Assembly (NCBI RefSeq): GCF_000803065.1 | Contig: NZ_JSXI01000001.1 | Coordinates: 248,001-312,000, forward strand | Length of the DNA stretch: 64,000 nucleotides | Source: Sphingomonas sp. ERG5 | GTDB taxonomy: Bacteria > Pseudomonadota > Alphaproteobacteria > Sphingomonadales > Sphingomonadaceae | Direction: 5' to 3' | In this document: piece after piece, positions 35,759-45,462 of the stretch | Layout of the letters: each line of letters begins with the position of its first letter | Numbering within the stretch: position 1 is the first letter of the stretch | Notes under the pieces: generated by a model | Told to the model about the DNA's origin: nothing | The model's database searches: none | The model's input: the letters and a program-made list of their open reading frames with translations, nothing else | Program-made: the position numbers and the translations under genes

Positions 35759-37063
35759 GTGCATCATATCGCGATCATCGGTTCGGGTCCGGCCGGCTAT
35801 TACACCGCAGAGGGCTGCCAGAAGACTTTCGGCGCGGATGTGCGCGTCGACATCATCGACCGTCTGCCCGTTCCCTATGGCCTGATCCGCACCGGCGTCG
35901 CGCCCGATCATCAATCGATCAAGGGCGTGTCGCGCCGCTACGAAGCGGTCGCCCTGTCCGATACGGTGCGCTTCGTCGGCAATGTCAGCGTCGGCAGCGA
36001 TGTCAGCATTGAGGAGTTACGCGGCCTGTACGACGCGGTCGTGCTGGCGACCGGCGCGCCGTCCGACCGGCGGCTCGGCGTGCCGGGCGACGACCTGCCC
36101 GGCGTGATCGGATCCGCCGCCTTTGTCGGCTGGTATAACGGTCATCCCGATTTCGCGCGCCTCGCCCCGCCGCTGCATGGCCCGGGCGCCGTGGTGGTCG
36201 GCAATGGCAATGTCGCGCTCGACGTCGCGCGCATCCTTGCCAAGACCGGCGACGAATTCATCGGCTCCGACATCGTCGAACATGCGCTGGGCGAACTGGG
36301 CGGGGCGCGGCTCGACACCGTGACCTTGCTTGGCCGGCGTGGACCGCATCAGATCGCCATGACGCCCAAGGAACTGGGTGAACTCGGTCATCTGTCGCGC
36401 GCCGCGCCGCATGTCGATCCGGCCGATTTCCCGCCCGTCGAGGATGATGCCGCGCTTGACCCGGGCCAGCGCAAATCGGTCACGCATCTGCGCGACTTCG
36501 CCGCCCATCCGCAAAGCAAGCCGATCAACATCGTGTTCGACTTCTTCGCCATGCCGGTGCGTATCGAGGGCGATGGCAAGGCCGAGCGAGTCATCGTCGA
36601 ACGTACCGCGCTCGACGCGGAAGGCCGCGCCTCGGGCACGGGTGAGACCTATGCCATTCCCGCCAGTCTGGTGGTCAGCTGCATCGGCTACCGCACCCCG
36701 CCGATCGAGGGCGTGCCCTATGACGAAAAGCTCGGTCGCTTCGCCAATGACGAAGGCCGCATCGCGCCCGGCCTGTATGCGGTCGGCTGGGCGCGGCGCG
36801 GACCGACCGGCACGATCGGCACCAACCGCCCCGACGGCTTCCTCGCCGCCGAGAACATCGCCGCCGACCTGCCCGGTACCAGCGGCAAGACCGGCCGCGC
36901 TGGCCTCGATGCGCTGCTGGCCGAGCGCGGGGTGGAGGTGGTGACGTTCCGCGACTGGCAGAAAATCGAAGCGGCGGAAGTCGCCGCGGCCCGCGACGGC
37001 GCCCCGCGCGAGAAATTCGTTCGTGTCGATGCGATGATGGCCGCGCGAAACGGCGTGTCCTGA
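35759..37063 (+). CDS. Ferredoxin/adrenodoxin-type NADP reductase
   Basis: 434 residues; GTG start at 35759 with GAGGAG upstream. FAD Rossmann motif IAIIGSGPAGYYTAEG, then LPVPYGLIRTGVAPDHQSIK, NADP loop VVVGNGNVALDVARIL, TLLGRRGPHQIAMTPKEL, and the C-terminal GLYAVGWARRGPTGTIGTNR are those of FprA/adrenodoxin reductases. It passes electrons from NADPH to ferredoxin for P450s or Fe-S work. Length is normal. The frame is open far upstream, but only as antisense to the minus-strand genes. Confidence 0.95.
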   Translation: MHHIAIIGSGPAGYYTAEGCQKTFGADVRVDIIDRLPVPYGLIRTGVAPDHQSIKGVSRRYEAVALSDTVRFVGNVSVGSDVSIEELRGLYDAVVLATGAPSDRRLGVPGDDLPGVIGSAAFVGWYNGHPDFARLAPPLHGPGAVVVGNGNVALDVARILAKTGDEFIGSDIVEHALGELGGARLDTVTLLGRRGPHQIAMTPKELGELGHLSRAAPHVDPADFPPVEDDAALDPGQRKSVTHLRDFAAHPQSKPINIVFDFFAMPVRIEGDGKAERVIVERTALDAEGRASGTGETYAIPASLVVSCIGYRTPPIEGVPYDEKLGRFANDEGRIAPGLYAVGWARRGPTGTIGTNRPDGFLAAENIAADLPGTSGKTGRAGLDALLAERGVEVVTFRDWQKIEAAEVAAARDGAPREKFVRVDAMMAARNGVS

Positions 37064-37170
37064 ACTCCCGCCCCGGCGCGTGGCGAAAATCGTGCGGCAA
37101 CAGGCCGTCCGACCATTTTTGCCTTGATAGCGCTGTGCGCGCCCGCTAGGCGCAGCACCCTGCAATGTGT

Positions 37171-37247
37171 CGGGGCGTGGCGCAGTCTGGTAGCGCACTG
37201 GTCTCGGGGTCCAGGGGTCGTAGGTTCGAATCCTATCGCCCCGACCA
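37171..37247 (+). tRNA. tRNA-Pro (CGG)
   Basis: A 77-nt cloverleaf with encoded CCA. Acceptor CGGGGCG pairs with CGCCCCG. The D arm is GCGCAGTCTGGTAGCGC, the anticodon loop CTCGGGG (anticodon CGG after U33) and the T arm TAGGTTCGAATCCTA. The C1-G72 end fits proline. The last anticodon-stem pair is a T-T mismatch. Confidence 0.95.
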
Positions 37248-37335
37248 TTGCAGCGATGTCGAGCGACAGACCGGAGCGCATCCTGCGCCTGGCCCGCCGA
37301 CTACCGACCTTATCCCGACGCGCCCTGCCCTGAAC

Positions 37336-38523
37336 CTAATGCGCGATCCGGAGGAACCCGCTCGCCAGGAAACGCTCGGCCAGTGCCACACGAACCGCGT
37401 CGCCGATGCCATCGCCCGGAATATCGCCGACGCGGAAGGACGCCGTCTCCGCCATGAAGCGCAGCCCCTCCTCCACGCCGCGGTGAATATGGATGTGTCC
37501 GCCCGGCTGGGCCCAGTCGATCCAGCCCGGCGTGGCCAGCATGGCGTTGATCGCATAGGGCGCATGCTCGACGATCGTCGCCGGCGTGACCGCCCCGGTC
37601 GCCATTTTCTCCAGCGCGGGCAGCGCGCCGACCATCCGCGCCGCGCGCTTCTGCAATGCCGTGGCGATGAACGTGTCCGAACGGCACCGATCGAGCAGCA
37701 ACGCCACCGCATCGACGATCCGCGCATCGAATGCGGCAACCTCATCGCCCGGCGTTGACCCGCGGTTCGTCGCCAGCGCCGTCTGGCGCAGCGGCAATGT
37801 CGTGTTGGCAAGATGATCGAGCGCGGCGATGACCGCCTCGCGCACCGTCAGGGGCGTGAACAGGATCGACAGATGCAGCGAATCGGACAGCGATTCCACC
37901 GTATGCGGCGTCCCGCGCGGAATATAGAGAAGGTCGCCCGGCCCCACCTCCACCACGCGGTGCGCGCCCAACTGGGTCTCGCCCCGCCCGGGCTTCTTCC
38001 ATCCAATGTCAAGCTCGGCGGGTTCGGTGGAGATCCACCAGCGCTTGCGGCCCGATAGCTGCACCACGATGATGTCATTCTCATCATAATGCACCACCGC
38101 ACGCGCGCGATCGACGCTCCAGAACAGCGACGCCGTCACTGGCTGGTGCAACAACGCTTCCAGTGCGCGCGCGAAGGATTGCAGGGGCGGCGACAGCGGC
38201 ACGACATCCGGCACGCGCACCGTATAGCCATTGTCGTGAAAGCGCCCGATGAGCGCCCGGAAGTCGCCGGGATCGACACACTGCACGGCAACGGGCTTGG
38301 GTCCGGTCGGCGCGGGACTGTGAGAATCCAGCGTCGCGCTGTGCGTGGCATGGGCAGCGAGCACGACCTGGCCCGGATCCCGGCCAAAGAGCAGCGCACG
38401 CGGATGATCCGCCCCACCCGGCACGTCCATCGCCCGGCTGGCTTCCACCGCGGCCATGAAATCCGTCAATGGCAAGGGATCGATGACGGCCTGAACCAGT
38501 GCCCGGGCTTGCGCGAGAATCAT
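37336..38523 (-). CDS. JmjC-like cupin-4 family oxygenase
   Basis: 395 residues from ATG 38523 (AGGG upstream). The JmjC/cupin-4 iron site is in VVHYDENDIIVVQLSGRKRWWI (HxD) and GDLLYIPRGTPHTVESLSDSLHLSI (distal His). The family includes 2-oxoglutarate-dependent ribosomal protein hydroxylases such as RoxA/NO66. The last ~130 residues are helical and end in VRVALAERFLASGFLRIAH. Target protein not predictable. The 3' end lies about 90 bp from tRNA-Pro. Confidence 0.78.
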   Translation of the reverse strand: MILAQARALVQAVIDPLPLTDFMAAVEASRAMDVPGGADHPRALLFGRDPGQVVLAAHATHSATLDSHSPAPTGPKPVAVQCVDPGDFRALIGRFHDNGYTVRVPDVVPLSPPLQSFARALEALLHQPVTASLFWSVDRARAVVHYDENDIIVVQLSGRKRWWISTEPAELDIGWKKPGRGETQLGAHRVVEVGPGDLLYIPRGTPHTVESLSDSLHLSILFTPLTVREAVIAALDHLANTTLPLRQTALATNRGSTPGDEVAAFDARIVDAVALLLDRCRSDTFIATALQKRAARMVGALPALEKMATGAVTPATIVEHAPYAINAMLATPGWIDWAQPGGHIHIHRGVEEGLRFMAETASFRVGDIPGDGIGDAVRVALAERFLASGFLRIAH

Positions 38524-38905
38524 GCCCAACCCTAACGCAAAGCCCGACCGCGCGGCAATCCTGCAACAGGCGTCGGAATCTGGTGCACGTCGTCAGAGCC
38601 GCGATCCGCGCTGCAGCTTATCGCACGCCATCCCGCCCGCCGTCAGCCGCTACAGTCTCGGGCATCCTGCGGAGTCAACATCACGGGCCTTTGGCGCAGA
38701 TTGGCCCGAAGTGAATGATTCTGTTGGCAAAGAAGCGATTCACCACAGGTGATTGTCACTCTTGTGCAACATACCGGCAAATAAACCATCCAGGATGCCA
38801 GATGCAACGAAAGTGGTGCGATCAAGTCCTTGAGCTTGCTCATTTTGCTCGATAGCCTCGCTGTTGAAACGGGGGCACCGTTTCCAGTCAAGGGGATTTA
38901 TCCAG
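38524..38905. other. Divergent intergenic region, no gene seen
   Basis: 382 bp between the JmjC-like gene and the autotransporter. No RNA, repeat or conserved ORF recognised. The right half is AT-richer (from about 38700) and should hold the autotransporter promoter. Confidence 0.5.
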
Positions 38906-41900
38906 ATGATTCAGCCGAATATCGGCGTGCGTTCGGCACGCGTTCGTTCGTGGCTGCTCGCTTCGGCGGGCACTTTGTCGCTCGTGCTGAGCGCTGCCGC
39001 TCATGCTCAGGACGTCAGACCCAGCGGCATGATCAACGAGGCACAGGGGGCTCAGCCGGTTGGTGCAATTCACGAGCCCAGCATTGTCGTTTCCCCACCG
39101 AATACGCCGACCAGCGCGCGTGACACCGGCGTTAATGGCGTCGGTCAGATGATCATCGATCTGCAGAACGGCCAAATCGGCCTGTGCACCGGTACCTTGA
39201 TCAATCCACGCACAGTGCTCTTCGCAGCGCACTGCGTGAATGAAAATCCCAATGGCGGCACGATGAACCCCTGGGGCTATGGTACCGGCGAAGGTCAGCT
39301 GCCAATTGGCTTCGGGTTCCAGGCCAACAATAATGTCGCGGGTAATTCGGCGTTCGGCAAATGGCTATACGGCGTTGCCGGTGGCCCGTCATATCAAACC
39401 CGCGTCGCCGACTATATGTATAACGTCAACCAGATCCTGTATAATCCGGACTCCGTGTTGCTCGGCGAGGGCAATAATTTCCTCCAGGGCGACGTCGCAC
39501 TCGCATCGCTCGACACGCCGGCGGCGAATGTGCCGACCTGGGCAATCCTGTTGTCCGCCCTGCCCGCCCCTGGTGCGATCGACGATGTCACCGGTACCGG
39601 CTACCACACCACGGTCACCGGCTACGGCAATTTTGGCGTCGGCCCGACCGGCTCCGCCACACAAGGCGATTTCCGCCGTCGCGTAGCGGAGAATTATGTC
39701 GGCCTTCTGGGCTCGCTCGACGATGTCGATCTGTTCCTGTTCGGCTCGGCCAACGGCCTGCCGCAGAATCTCTATCAGATCGATTTCGACAGCCCCGGCC
39801 GGACCGGCACTTTCGATTTCAACGCTTTCAAGGATGACGCCCTTCCCAATGAAGGCACGACCGGGCCGGGCGACTCGGGCGGGCCGCTGATCGTCGATCG
39901 CGCTTTCGCCAAGCAAGTGGTGATCGCCGTCCTGTCCGGCGGCAGCCGCTATTTCAACGCGCAGCCCGGCGGGAGCTACGGCACCACCTCCTTCTATCAA
40001 CCGCTCTATCTGTTCTGGGACTATATCGCGGCCAGCAACCCGTACCGCTATGTCGGCGCCAAGGCTGGAGACGGCGCCTGGACCGATCCGACGCACTGGG
40101 TCACCAATATCGATCCGGCATACAATGTCCTGGTCAATGGTCAGCTGGTGAACGGTATTCCGACCACCCCGGGCGAGGGCATCAACGGCACCGGGGGTAA
40201 GTTCGGCCAAATCTGCTTCCTCGCCGACTGCGTCGACGTCGCAAACGCACCCAGCACCTCGACAACGCCATTGCCGGCCGCAACTCTGGCCAACGGCCTC
40301 CCCGGTGCGAGCAATTTCGTGCCCAACAATATCGACCCCAACGCCGCAACGCACACCAATGCGCGCTATTTCGACGTGACCCTGTCGGCGGCCGGCACGA
40401 CCACGCTGGATAGCGCGGTAACCATCGACCGCTTCACCATGACCAGCGCCGCCGCCAAGCTGAACGTCGGCACGGGCGGGTCACTGAAGAGCCTGATCAA
40501 CATCAACCAGCTCGACGGTCTCGTCACCAATAATGGCCTGATCACCTCGGTCGGCGATTATTTCCTGCTCAGCGGCGGGGTCACCGGCACAGGCCGCTTC
40601 AACGCGCCCTATTTCACCAGCGCGACCGGCATTTTCGCGCCGGGGACAACCGGTACGACCGGTACGTTGACCTTCGGCGGCAACCTCATCCTTGCGTCGG
40701 GCACGCATTATTTCGTCGATCTCGGGTCGAACGGGGTGTCGGACAAGATCGCGGTCGTCGCGACGACCTTCAACGGCACCACGCCGACCAACGGCATCGC
40801 CGACCTTGGCGGCCAGGTCGGCTTCGCGATCGCGCCTAATTCGGTCATCCGGTCGACCGATGTGTACACGATCCTGACGGCGGAGGGCGGCCTTACCGCG
40901 AACCGGTTCGCCGCCACCTCGAACACGCCGATCAGCGCGATCATTGGCGCACCGCGCATCTCTTACACCCCCACGTCAGTGCTCGTGTCGGTCGATGTCG
41001 GTAAATATGCCGATCTGGCCGCGTCGCCGATCCAGCGCGCCTACGCTCAGTTGCTGGATCAGAACCGCGCCGGTTCGGGCCAGACTTTCGTCGATCTCTA
41101 CAGCCCGCTTGATATGCAGAATGCCGGCACGATCCGCGGTGCGCTGGAAGGGCTCGCGCCACGGGTCGAAGCGCTGAACTATTCGATCGGCAGCGTTGCG
41201 GTCGATAATATGGGGCGCTTCTATCGCGATCGCCTGAATTCGCTGCAGCCCGGGGAGCTCGGTGGTACATTGGCGCTGGTCGGCCAGCCGCTGAAACTGG
41301 CCTCGCTCAGCATGAACGGCATGCTCGGCCAGCCGGAAGTGCGCAGCGATGCGGGCGACACGGTACTGCAAGAAGGCAAGCTGCCGGAGACTGTCAGCGG
41401 CTTCATCGCCGGTGGCTATCTGAATGGCGACAGCAGCCCGATGCCGACCGCCGTGCCGCTGGGCGGACGTAACCAGTTCGATGGCTATTATGTCGCCGCC
41501 GGCCTGGAAACCGAAGTCAGCGAACATGCCGTCGCCGGCTTCGCTTTCTCCTATACGAAGATCGACGGCGACACCGCGATCGCCTCGCAAAAGGCGCGGG
41601 GTGCGCTCTATCAGGGCACGATCTACGGCAAACTCGAAAGCGCCAACGGCATCGTGCTCGATGCAGTGGCAAGCGCCGGCCTGTTCGCGACGCGGACCGA
41701 CCGGACCGCGTCGATCCTCGCCACGACCTATCAGCTTCAGGCGAAGGATCAGTCGCTGGCATTGTCGGCCGAAATCGGTCTCGGCAAGAATTTCGATCTC
41801 GGCCAGATCAAGGTTGGCCCGCGCGTCTCGCTCCGCGCCAGCCGGATCGCGTTCGACCGGGTCGCGGAAACCGGCGGCGGTCCCGCTCTCGTCTATGATC

Positions 41901-42217
41901 GGGAAAATCTCGACAGCCTGCAGGCACGCGCCGGCCTGACCGCCAGCGGCACGGGCAAGATCCGCCCTTATCTGTCGGCCTATTATGTCCATGATTTCGC
42001 CAATCAGCCTGCGGCGTTCGGCGCGAACTTCGTCGGCGGCCTCGGCCCCAACGCGTTGTTCGCAATAACCGGCGAGGACAATGACTGGGCCGAGATCGGC
42101 GGCGGCATCGCGATCGGCACCGACAAGGTGGAGTTCTCGGTCGGCGCCGACACGACGCTCGCCCGCAGCGACGTCGCCAACCAGAGCTACCGCGCATCGA
42201 TCAAATTGCGCTTCTGA
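38906..42217 (+). CDS. Trypsin-like serine protease autotransporter
   Basis: 1103 residues from ATG 38906 (AGGGG upstream; a TTG at 38864 is less likely). Signal peptide to about residue 34 (AAAHAQ). The S1-type triad is His109 (FAAHC), Asp196 (QGDVALASLD) and Ser324 (GPGDSGGPL). A passenger linker rich in Gly/Thr/Asn follows (about 350-700). The last ~280 residues form an autotransporter beta-barrel (VSGFIAGGYLNGDSS, then alternating strands) ending in KLRF, with the aromatic terminal residue used for outer-membrane insertion. Secreted surface protease; substrate unknown. Confidence 0.93.
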   Translation: MIQPNIGVRSARVRSWLLASAGTLSLVLSAAAHAQDVRPSGMINEAQGAQPVGAIHEPSIVVSPPNTPTSARDTGVNGVGQMIIDLQNGQIGLCTGTLINPRTVLFAAHCVNENPNGGTMNPWGYGTGEGQLPIGFGFQANNNVAGNSAFGKWLYGVAGGPSYQTRVADYMYNVNQILYNPDSVLLGEGNNFLQGDVALASLDTPAANVPTWAILLSALPAPGAIDDVTGTGYHTTVTGYGNFGVGPTGSATQGDFRRRVAENYVGLLGSLDDVDLFLFGSANGLPQNLYQIDFDSPGRTGTFDFNAFKDDALPNEGTTGPGDSGGPLIVDRAFAKQVVIAVLSGGSRYFNAQPGGSYGTTSFYQPLYLFWDYIAASNPYRYVGAKAGDGAWTDPTHWVTNIDPAYNVLVNGQLVNGIPTTPGEGINGTGGKFGQICFLADCVDVANAPSTSTTPLPAATLANGLPGASNFVPNNIDPNAATHTNARYFDVTLSAAGTTTLDSAVTIDRFTMTSAAAKLNVGTGGSLKSLININQLDGLVTNNGLITSVGDYFLLSGGVTGTGRFNAPYFTSATGIFAPGTTGTTGTLTFGGNLILASGTHYFVDLGSNGVSDKIAVVATTFNGTTPTNGIADLGGQVGFAIAPNSVIRSTDVYTILTAEGGLTANRFAATSNTPISAIIGAPRISYTPTSVLVSVDVGKYADLAASPIQRAYAQLLDQNRAGSGQTFVDLYSPLDMQNAGTIRGALEGLAPRVEALNYSIGSVAVDNMGRFYRDRLNSLQPGELGGTLALVGQPLKLASLSMNGMLGQPEVRSDAGDTVLQEGKLPETVSGFIAGGYLNGDSSPMPTAVPLGGRNQFDGYYVAAGLETEVSEHAVAGFAFSYTKIDGDTAIASQKARGALYQGTIYGKLESANGIVLDAVASAGLFATRTDRTASILATTYQLQAKDQSLALSAEIGLGKNFDLGQIKVGPRVSLRASRIAFDRVAETGGGPALVYDRENLDSLQARAGLTASGTGKIRPYLSAYYVHDFANQPAAFGANFVGGLGPNALFAITGEDNDWAEIGGGIAIGTDKVEFSVGADTTLARSDVANQSYRASIKLRF

Positions 42218-42238
42218 TCGCTGCAAGATTGCGAGATC

Positions 42239-42270
42239 GGGCCGCCTTCCTTCGGGAGGGCGGCCCTTTT
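42239..42270 (+). terminator. Intrinsic terminator after the autotransporter
   Basis: GGGCCGCCTTCC-TTCG-GGAGGGCGGCCC followed by TTTT: a 12-bp stem with one G-T pair and a stable TTCG loop, 22 bp after the stop codon. A textbook Rho-independent terminator. Confidence 0.93.
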
Positions 42271-42376
42271 ACTTGCCTGGAGAATTCGCCGCGACTCGTG
42301 GTGACTCCTGGGTTTTCGATAGACGAGAGTCGCCGATCCCGGTAAACGCCGCTTAACCATATTGGTCAGCGGACAT

Positions 42377-43522
42377 ATGCTCATCGAACCCTGGCTCATC
42401 ATCGCGATCATTTGCAGCCTGGCGGGTTATGGCGTCTATCTGACGGGGATCAGGCGTCAGCTGGTGCAGCCGAACCGCGCCTCCTGGCTGATCTGGAGCG
42501 CGGCGACCGCTGTCGAGGCCGGCACCTATGCCGCGGTCAATTCGGGCGCGCCGCAGACCTGGATTTTCGGCATTTCCGCCATTGCCTGTGTGGCAATCAC
42601 GCTTGGCGTATGGCGCCGATCGAGCTGGGAGGCGCCGTCGCAAAGCGAGATCTTCTGCATGGCCTCGTGCCTCGCCTCGCTGATCCTGTGGTTCGCGTTC
42701 CAGAACGCCTTCTGGGCGCATATGCTGGTGGTGATCGCGGTGCCGATCAGCTTCTGGCCGACCTGGCAAAGCGCGTGGCAGGACCGCAACCGCGAACGCT
42801 CGCCGGCCTGGGGGCTATGGACGCTGGGCGACCTCGCCACCTTGCTCGTCGCAACCCGGGTTGAAGGCCAGGTGGTCGGCGAATATGCCTATATCTTCGT
42901 CGAATTGCTGTGCCATGCCAGCATCTGGTTCATGGTCGGACTGGCGACGATCAACCCGCTGCGCTCGCTCGGCTTTCGCAATGGCCGCTTCTACGTGCTC
43001 GACGCCTATCGTCCCGCCGCCAATCTGTTCGCGGTCGGCGAGACGCATCTCGGCAAGGCGGTCTATGCCGCCGAGGGCTTTGCCGAGGGCGACACGATCA
43101 TCCGCTTCACCGGCCGCCGCATACGCGCCGACAAGGTGCCAAGCCTGATGCGCGGATCGAACGACCGCTTCGTCCAGGTCACGCCGCAACATTATATGGG
43201 CCCATCGGGGCGAATCGACGATCTGATCAATCACAGCTGCAGCCCGAATGCGGGCCTGCGCTTCGCCAGCGACGGCGTGTTCCTGGTCGCGATCCGTCCG
43301 ATCGCGCCGGGCGAGGAGATCGCCTGGGATTATTCGACCACGTTGAAGGAATCGAACTGGCACATGATCTGCCAGTGCCGCAGCGACGACTGCCGCCGCG
43401 TGATCGGCAATTTCGAGACGCTGAGCGAGGAGCGGCAGGAATGGTTCCGCGCCCGCAACCTGGTCGCGCCCTACCTCCGGCGCAAGGACGAGGTCACGCC
43501 CCGGCGCGAGCGCGCGGCCTAG
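42377..43522 (+). CDS. Integral membrane protein fused to a SET methyltransferase domain
   Basis: 381 residues from ATG 42377. Residues 1-195 form about seven hydrophobic helices (e.g. WLIIAIICSLAGYGVYL, TWIFGISAIACVAITLGVW). Residues about 205-345 are a SET domain: FTGRRIRADKVP, the NHSCSPN signature at 285-291 (cofactor and pseudoknot), EEIAWDYS at 313-320, and a post-SET Cys group (Cys332, Cys334, Cys339). SET enzymes transfer methyl groups from S-adenosylmethionine to protein lysines. Stand-alone SET proteins occur in bacteria, but anchoring to a polytopic membrane domain is unusual. No partner gene; orphan transcript after a terminator. Confidence 0.88.
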   Translation: MLIEPWLIIAIICSLAGYGVYLTGIRRQLVQPNRASWLIWSAATAVEAGTYAAVNSGAPQTWIFGISAIACVAITLGVWRRSSWEAPSQSEIFCMASCLASLILWFAFQNAFWAHMLVVIAVPISFWPTWQSAWQDRNRERSPAWGLWTLGDLATLLVATRVEGQVVGEYAYIFVELLCHASIWFMVGLATINPLRSLGFRNGRFYVLDAYRPAANLFAVGETHLGKAVYAAEGFAEGDTIIRFTGRRIRADKVPSLMRGSNDRFVQVTPQHYMGPSGRIDDLINHSCSPNAGLRFASDGVFLVAIRPIAPGEEIAWDYSTTLKESNWHMICQCRSDDCRRVIGNFETLSEERQEWFRARNLVAPYLRRKDEVTPRRERAA

Positions 43523-43704
43523 AGTCATTTTCAGCTGAGCTGAATCGGTACCAGCCCGCTCCCTGAACTGAGCCCGCCGCGCGCGCCGTGCTTGCCGAAG
43601 GGCTGTTCTTTCACTGAACAACCCGGAAACGGGAAGAACGATGCGTCGACCCACTCGGCCCGGAGGGCTCTGATCTTACGCTCGATGCCCGGCGCAGCCG
43701 ACGG

Positions 43705-44664
43705 TTACGGCGCCGAAACACCGATCCGGATCTCGGCCCTGTCCGACAAGGTCACGGGGGCTTTCAGGCTGTCGTGCACGGTGACGGCAAAGCCCTCGGG
43801 ATCGTCGACGCGGAACACGCCATAAAAGCGCTCGCCGGCCAGCACCGGATCGGCGATGACCAGCTTGCGGTCGTTATAGCGGTTGAACTCGGCAACGGCA
43901 TAGGAGAGCGGCTCGCCGGCAAGGTCGATCTTGCCCGACCGCCAGGCCAGACCGCGTTCGACTTCGGTCATGCCGACAGCGATCGGCGTGCGGATATCAT
44001 CCGCCAGGAACGCGCGTTTCCCTGCCGATAGCCGGACCGGGCGGCGCTCGGCATCGGCAAGCCAGACTTCGACCACTCCCTCATTCACCAATATTTCCGA
44101 GCCATTGCCAAAGCGCCGCACCGAGAAGGCCGTACCGACCGCACGGACGCGCGCCGGACCGGCTTCGACCGTGAACGGCCGCGCCTTGTCGTGTGCGACC
44201 TGAAACCAGGCCTCGCCTTGTTCCAGGCGGATGGTTCGCGCTTGGTTGCCGATCGTCACATCGACCGCGCTCTGCGTGTTGACCACCGCGATCGAACCAT
44301 CGGCAAGCGGCACGCGCCGTACTTCGCCCAATGCCGTGCGATAGGTCTCGCCCGGCCGATACAGCAGGACTCCGCCTGCGACCGATGCTGCAAGCGCGGC
44401 GGCCGCGGCCCCGATCAGGCGGCGGCGCGTCAGAATCGACGCGGCAGGCGGTGGTGCCTCCACCCCATCGTCATGCTCATGTCTCAGCGCCTCGCCGACC
44501 AATGCCAGCGCGGCTTCCGCCTGAAGCAGCGCCCCCTTGCGGCGATCGTCACCCGCCAGCCATTCGGCAAGCTCGGCCTCCATCGCAGGAGTGCACGCCG
44601 CATCGAGCCGCATCGCCCAGCGTGCGGCCTCCGCCTCCCGTTCGCTCGCGGTCTCGCGCGTCAT
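43705..44664 (-). CDS. FecR-type anti-sigma regulator
   Basis: 319 residues. The N-terminal cytosolic part has the FecR_N/DUF4880 pattern (EAARWAMRLDAACTPAMEAELAEWLAGDDRR), then one membrane helix (RRRLIGAAAAALAASVAGGVLLY). The periplasmic FecR domain is TALGEVRRVPLADGSIAVVNTQSAVDV, with a C-terminal STN-like DUF4974 region. It senses the loaded TonB receptor and releases the sigma factor. The ATG overlaps the sigma stop (ATGA). Confidence 0.95.
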   Translation of the reverse strand: MTRETASEREAEAARWAMRLDAACTPAMEAELAEWLAGDDRRKGALLQAEAALALVGEALRHEHDDGVEAPPPAASILTRRRLIGAAAAALAASVAGGVLLYRPGETYRTALGEVRRVPLADGSIAVVNTQSAVDVTIGNQARTIRLEQGEAWFQVAHDKARPFTVEAGPARVRAVGTAFSVRRFGNGSEILVNEGVVEVWLADAERRPVRLSAGKRAFLADDIRTPIAVGMTEVERGLAWRSGKIDLAGEPLSYAVAEFNRYNDRKLVIADPVLAGERFYGVFRVDDPEGFAVTVHDSLKAPVTLSDRAEIRIGVSAP

Positions 44665-45242
44665 CGCCGGTTCGCCTTGCCGGCGCGGATCTGCGCATAA
44701 TGTTCCGCGATCCCGCCGCCCTGCGCGCGCATCGCCTCAAGCACCAGCCGGAGTCCGCGCGCGCCCTCATTTTCGACGATCGTTTCGGCAATGCCCAGGC
44801 GGTCGGCGATCTCCCGCTGCGACACGCCTTCGATCTTGCGCAGTTCGAAGATCCGCCGGCACCGTTCGGGCAACCGGTCGATCGAGTCACGTACGCGGGC
44901 ATATTCGCGTCGATCGCCCGCGATCCGCTCAGGCGAAGGCAGATCGTCGGCACCCGCCAGCGTCTCGATCTCGGCCGCGCTTTCGATCCTCACCACGCGC
45001 GCACGCCGCAGCTGGGTGAGGAACAGGTTGCGCACCACGCTGAAGAAAAAGGCGGCAGGCCGATCGATGTGCTCGAACCGCTCCAACTCGGCGATGCGGC
45101 AATAGGCGTCCTGAATAAGATCATCACTATCCTCGCGAGAGACCATCGACCGGGCGAGCCAGGCGCGCACCAGCGGTTCGTGCGGCATGATCTCTCGTGC
45201 CACCCACCGTACCAGTTGCTGCCGCGCTTCGGTTCGCCGCAT
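44661..45242 (-). CDS. ECF sigma factor, FecI family
   Basis: 193 residues from ATG 45242 (GGGAGA upstream). Region 2 is LVRAWLARSMVSREDSDDLIQDAYCRIAEL, with RPAAFFFSVVRNLFLTQLRR. Region 4 is SIDRLPERCRRIFELRKIEGVSQREIADRLGIAETIVEN. A FecI-type factor that directs transcription of the adjacent receptor gene under control of FecR. Divergent from the receptor with about 220 bp between starts. Confidence 0.95.
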   Translation of the reverse strand: MRRTEARQQLVRWVAREIMPHEPLVRAWLARSMVSREDSDDLIQDAYCRIAELERFEHIDRPAAFFFSVVRNLFLTQLRRARVVRIESAAEIETLAGADDLPSPERIAGDRREYARVRDSIDRLPERCRRIFELRKIEGVSQREIADRLGIAETIVENEGARGLRLVLEAMRAQGGGIAEHYAQIRAGKANRR

Positions 45243-45462
45243 ATCTCTCCCGTCCCCCACGCTCCGGCAGGGCTTGACATGCTAGACGATCGGCGGCGGA
45301 TTTTCCGTGCGCAAATCGTTCGCGCCATTGTCACGGTGCCTTTTTCCGCCCCCTCCACGCCCCGGCCGTACGGAAAATATCCGGCCGAACGTCTAGTCCC
45401 GGTCAAACATGACGGTCGGCAAGGCAACAATGCCCCGGCAGAACGACAATTGGGGGGAGAGG

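Noticed and set aside
37171..38523. tRNA-Pro as an integration site of a genomic island
   Set aside because: No integrase and no direct repeat of the tRNA 3' end seen downstream; the neighbours look like ordinary chromosomal genes.
45243..45462. Riboswitch before the TonB receptor (e.g. cobalamin)
   Set aside because: No B12-box or other aptamer core visible; control by the adjacent FecI/FecR explains the receptor.
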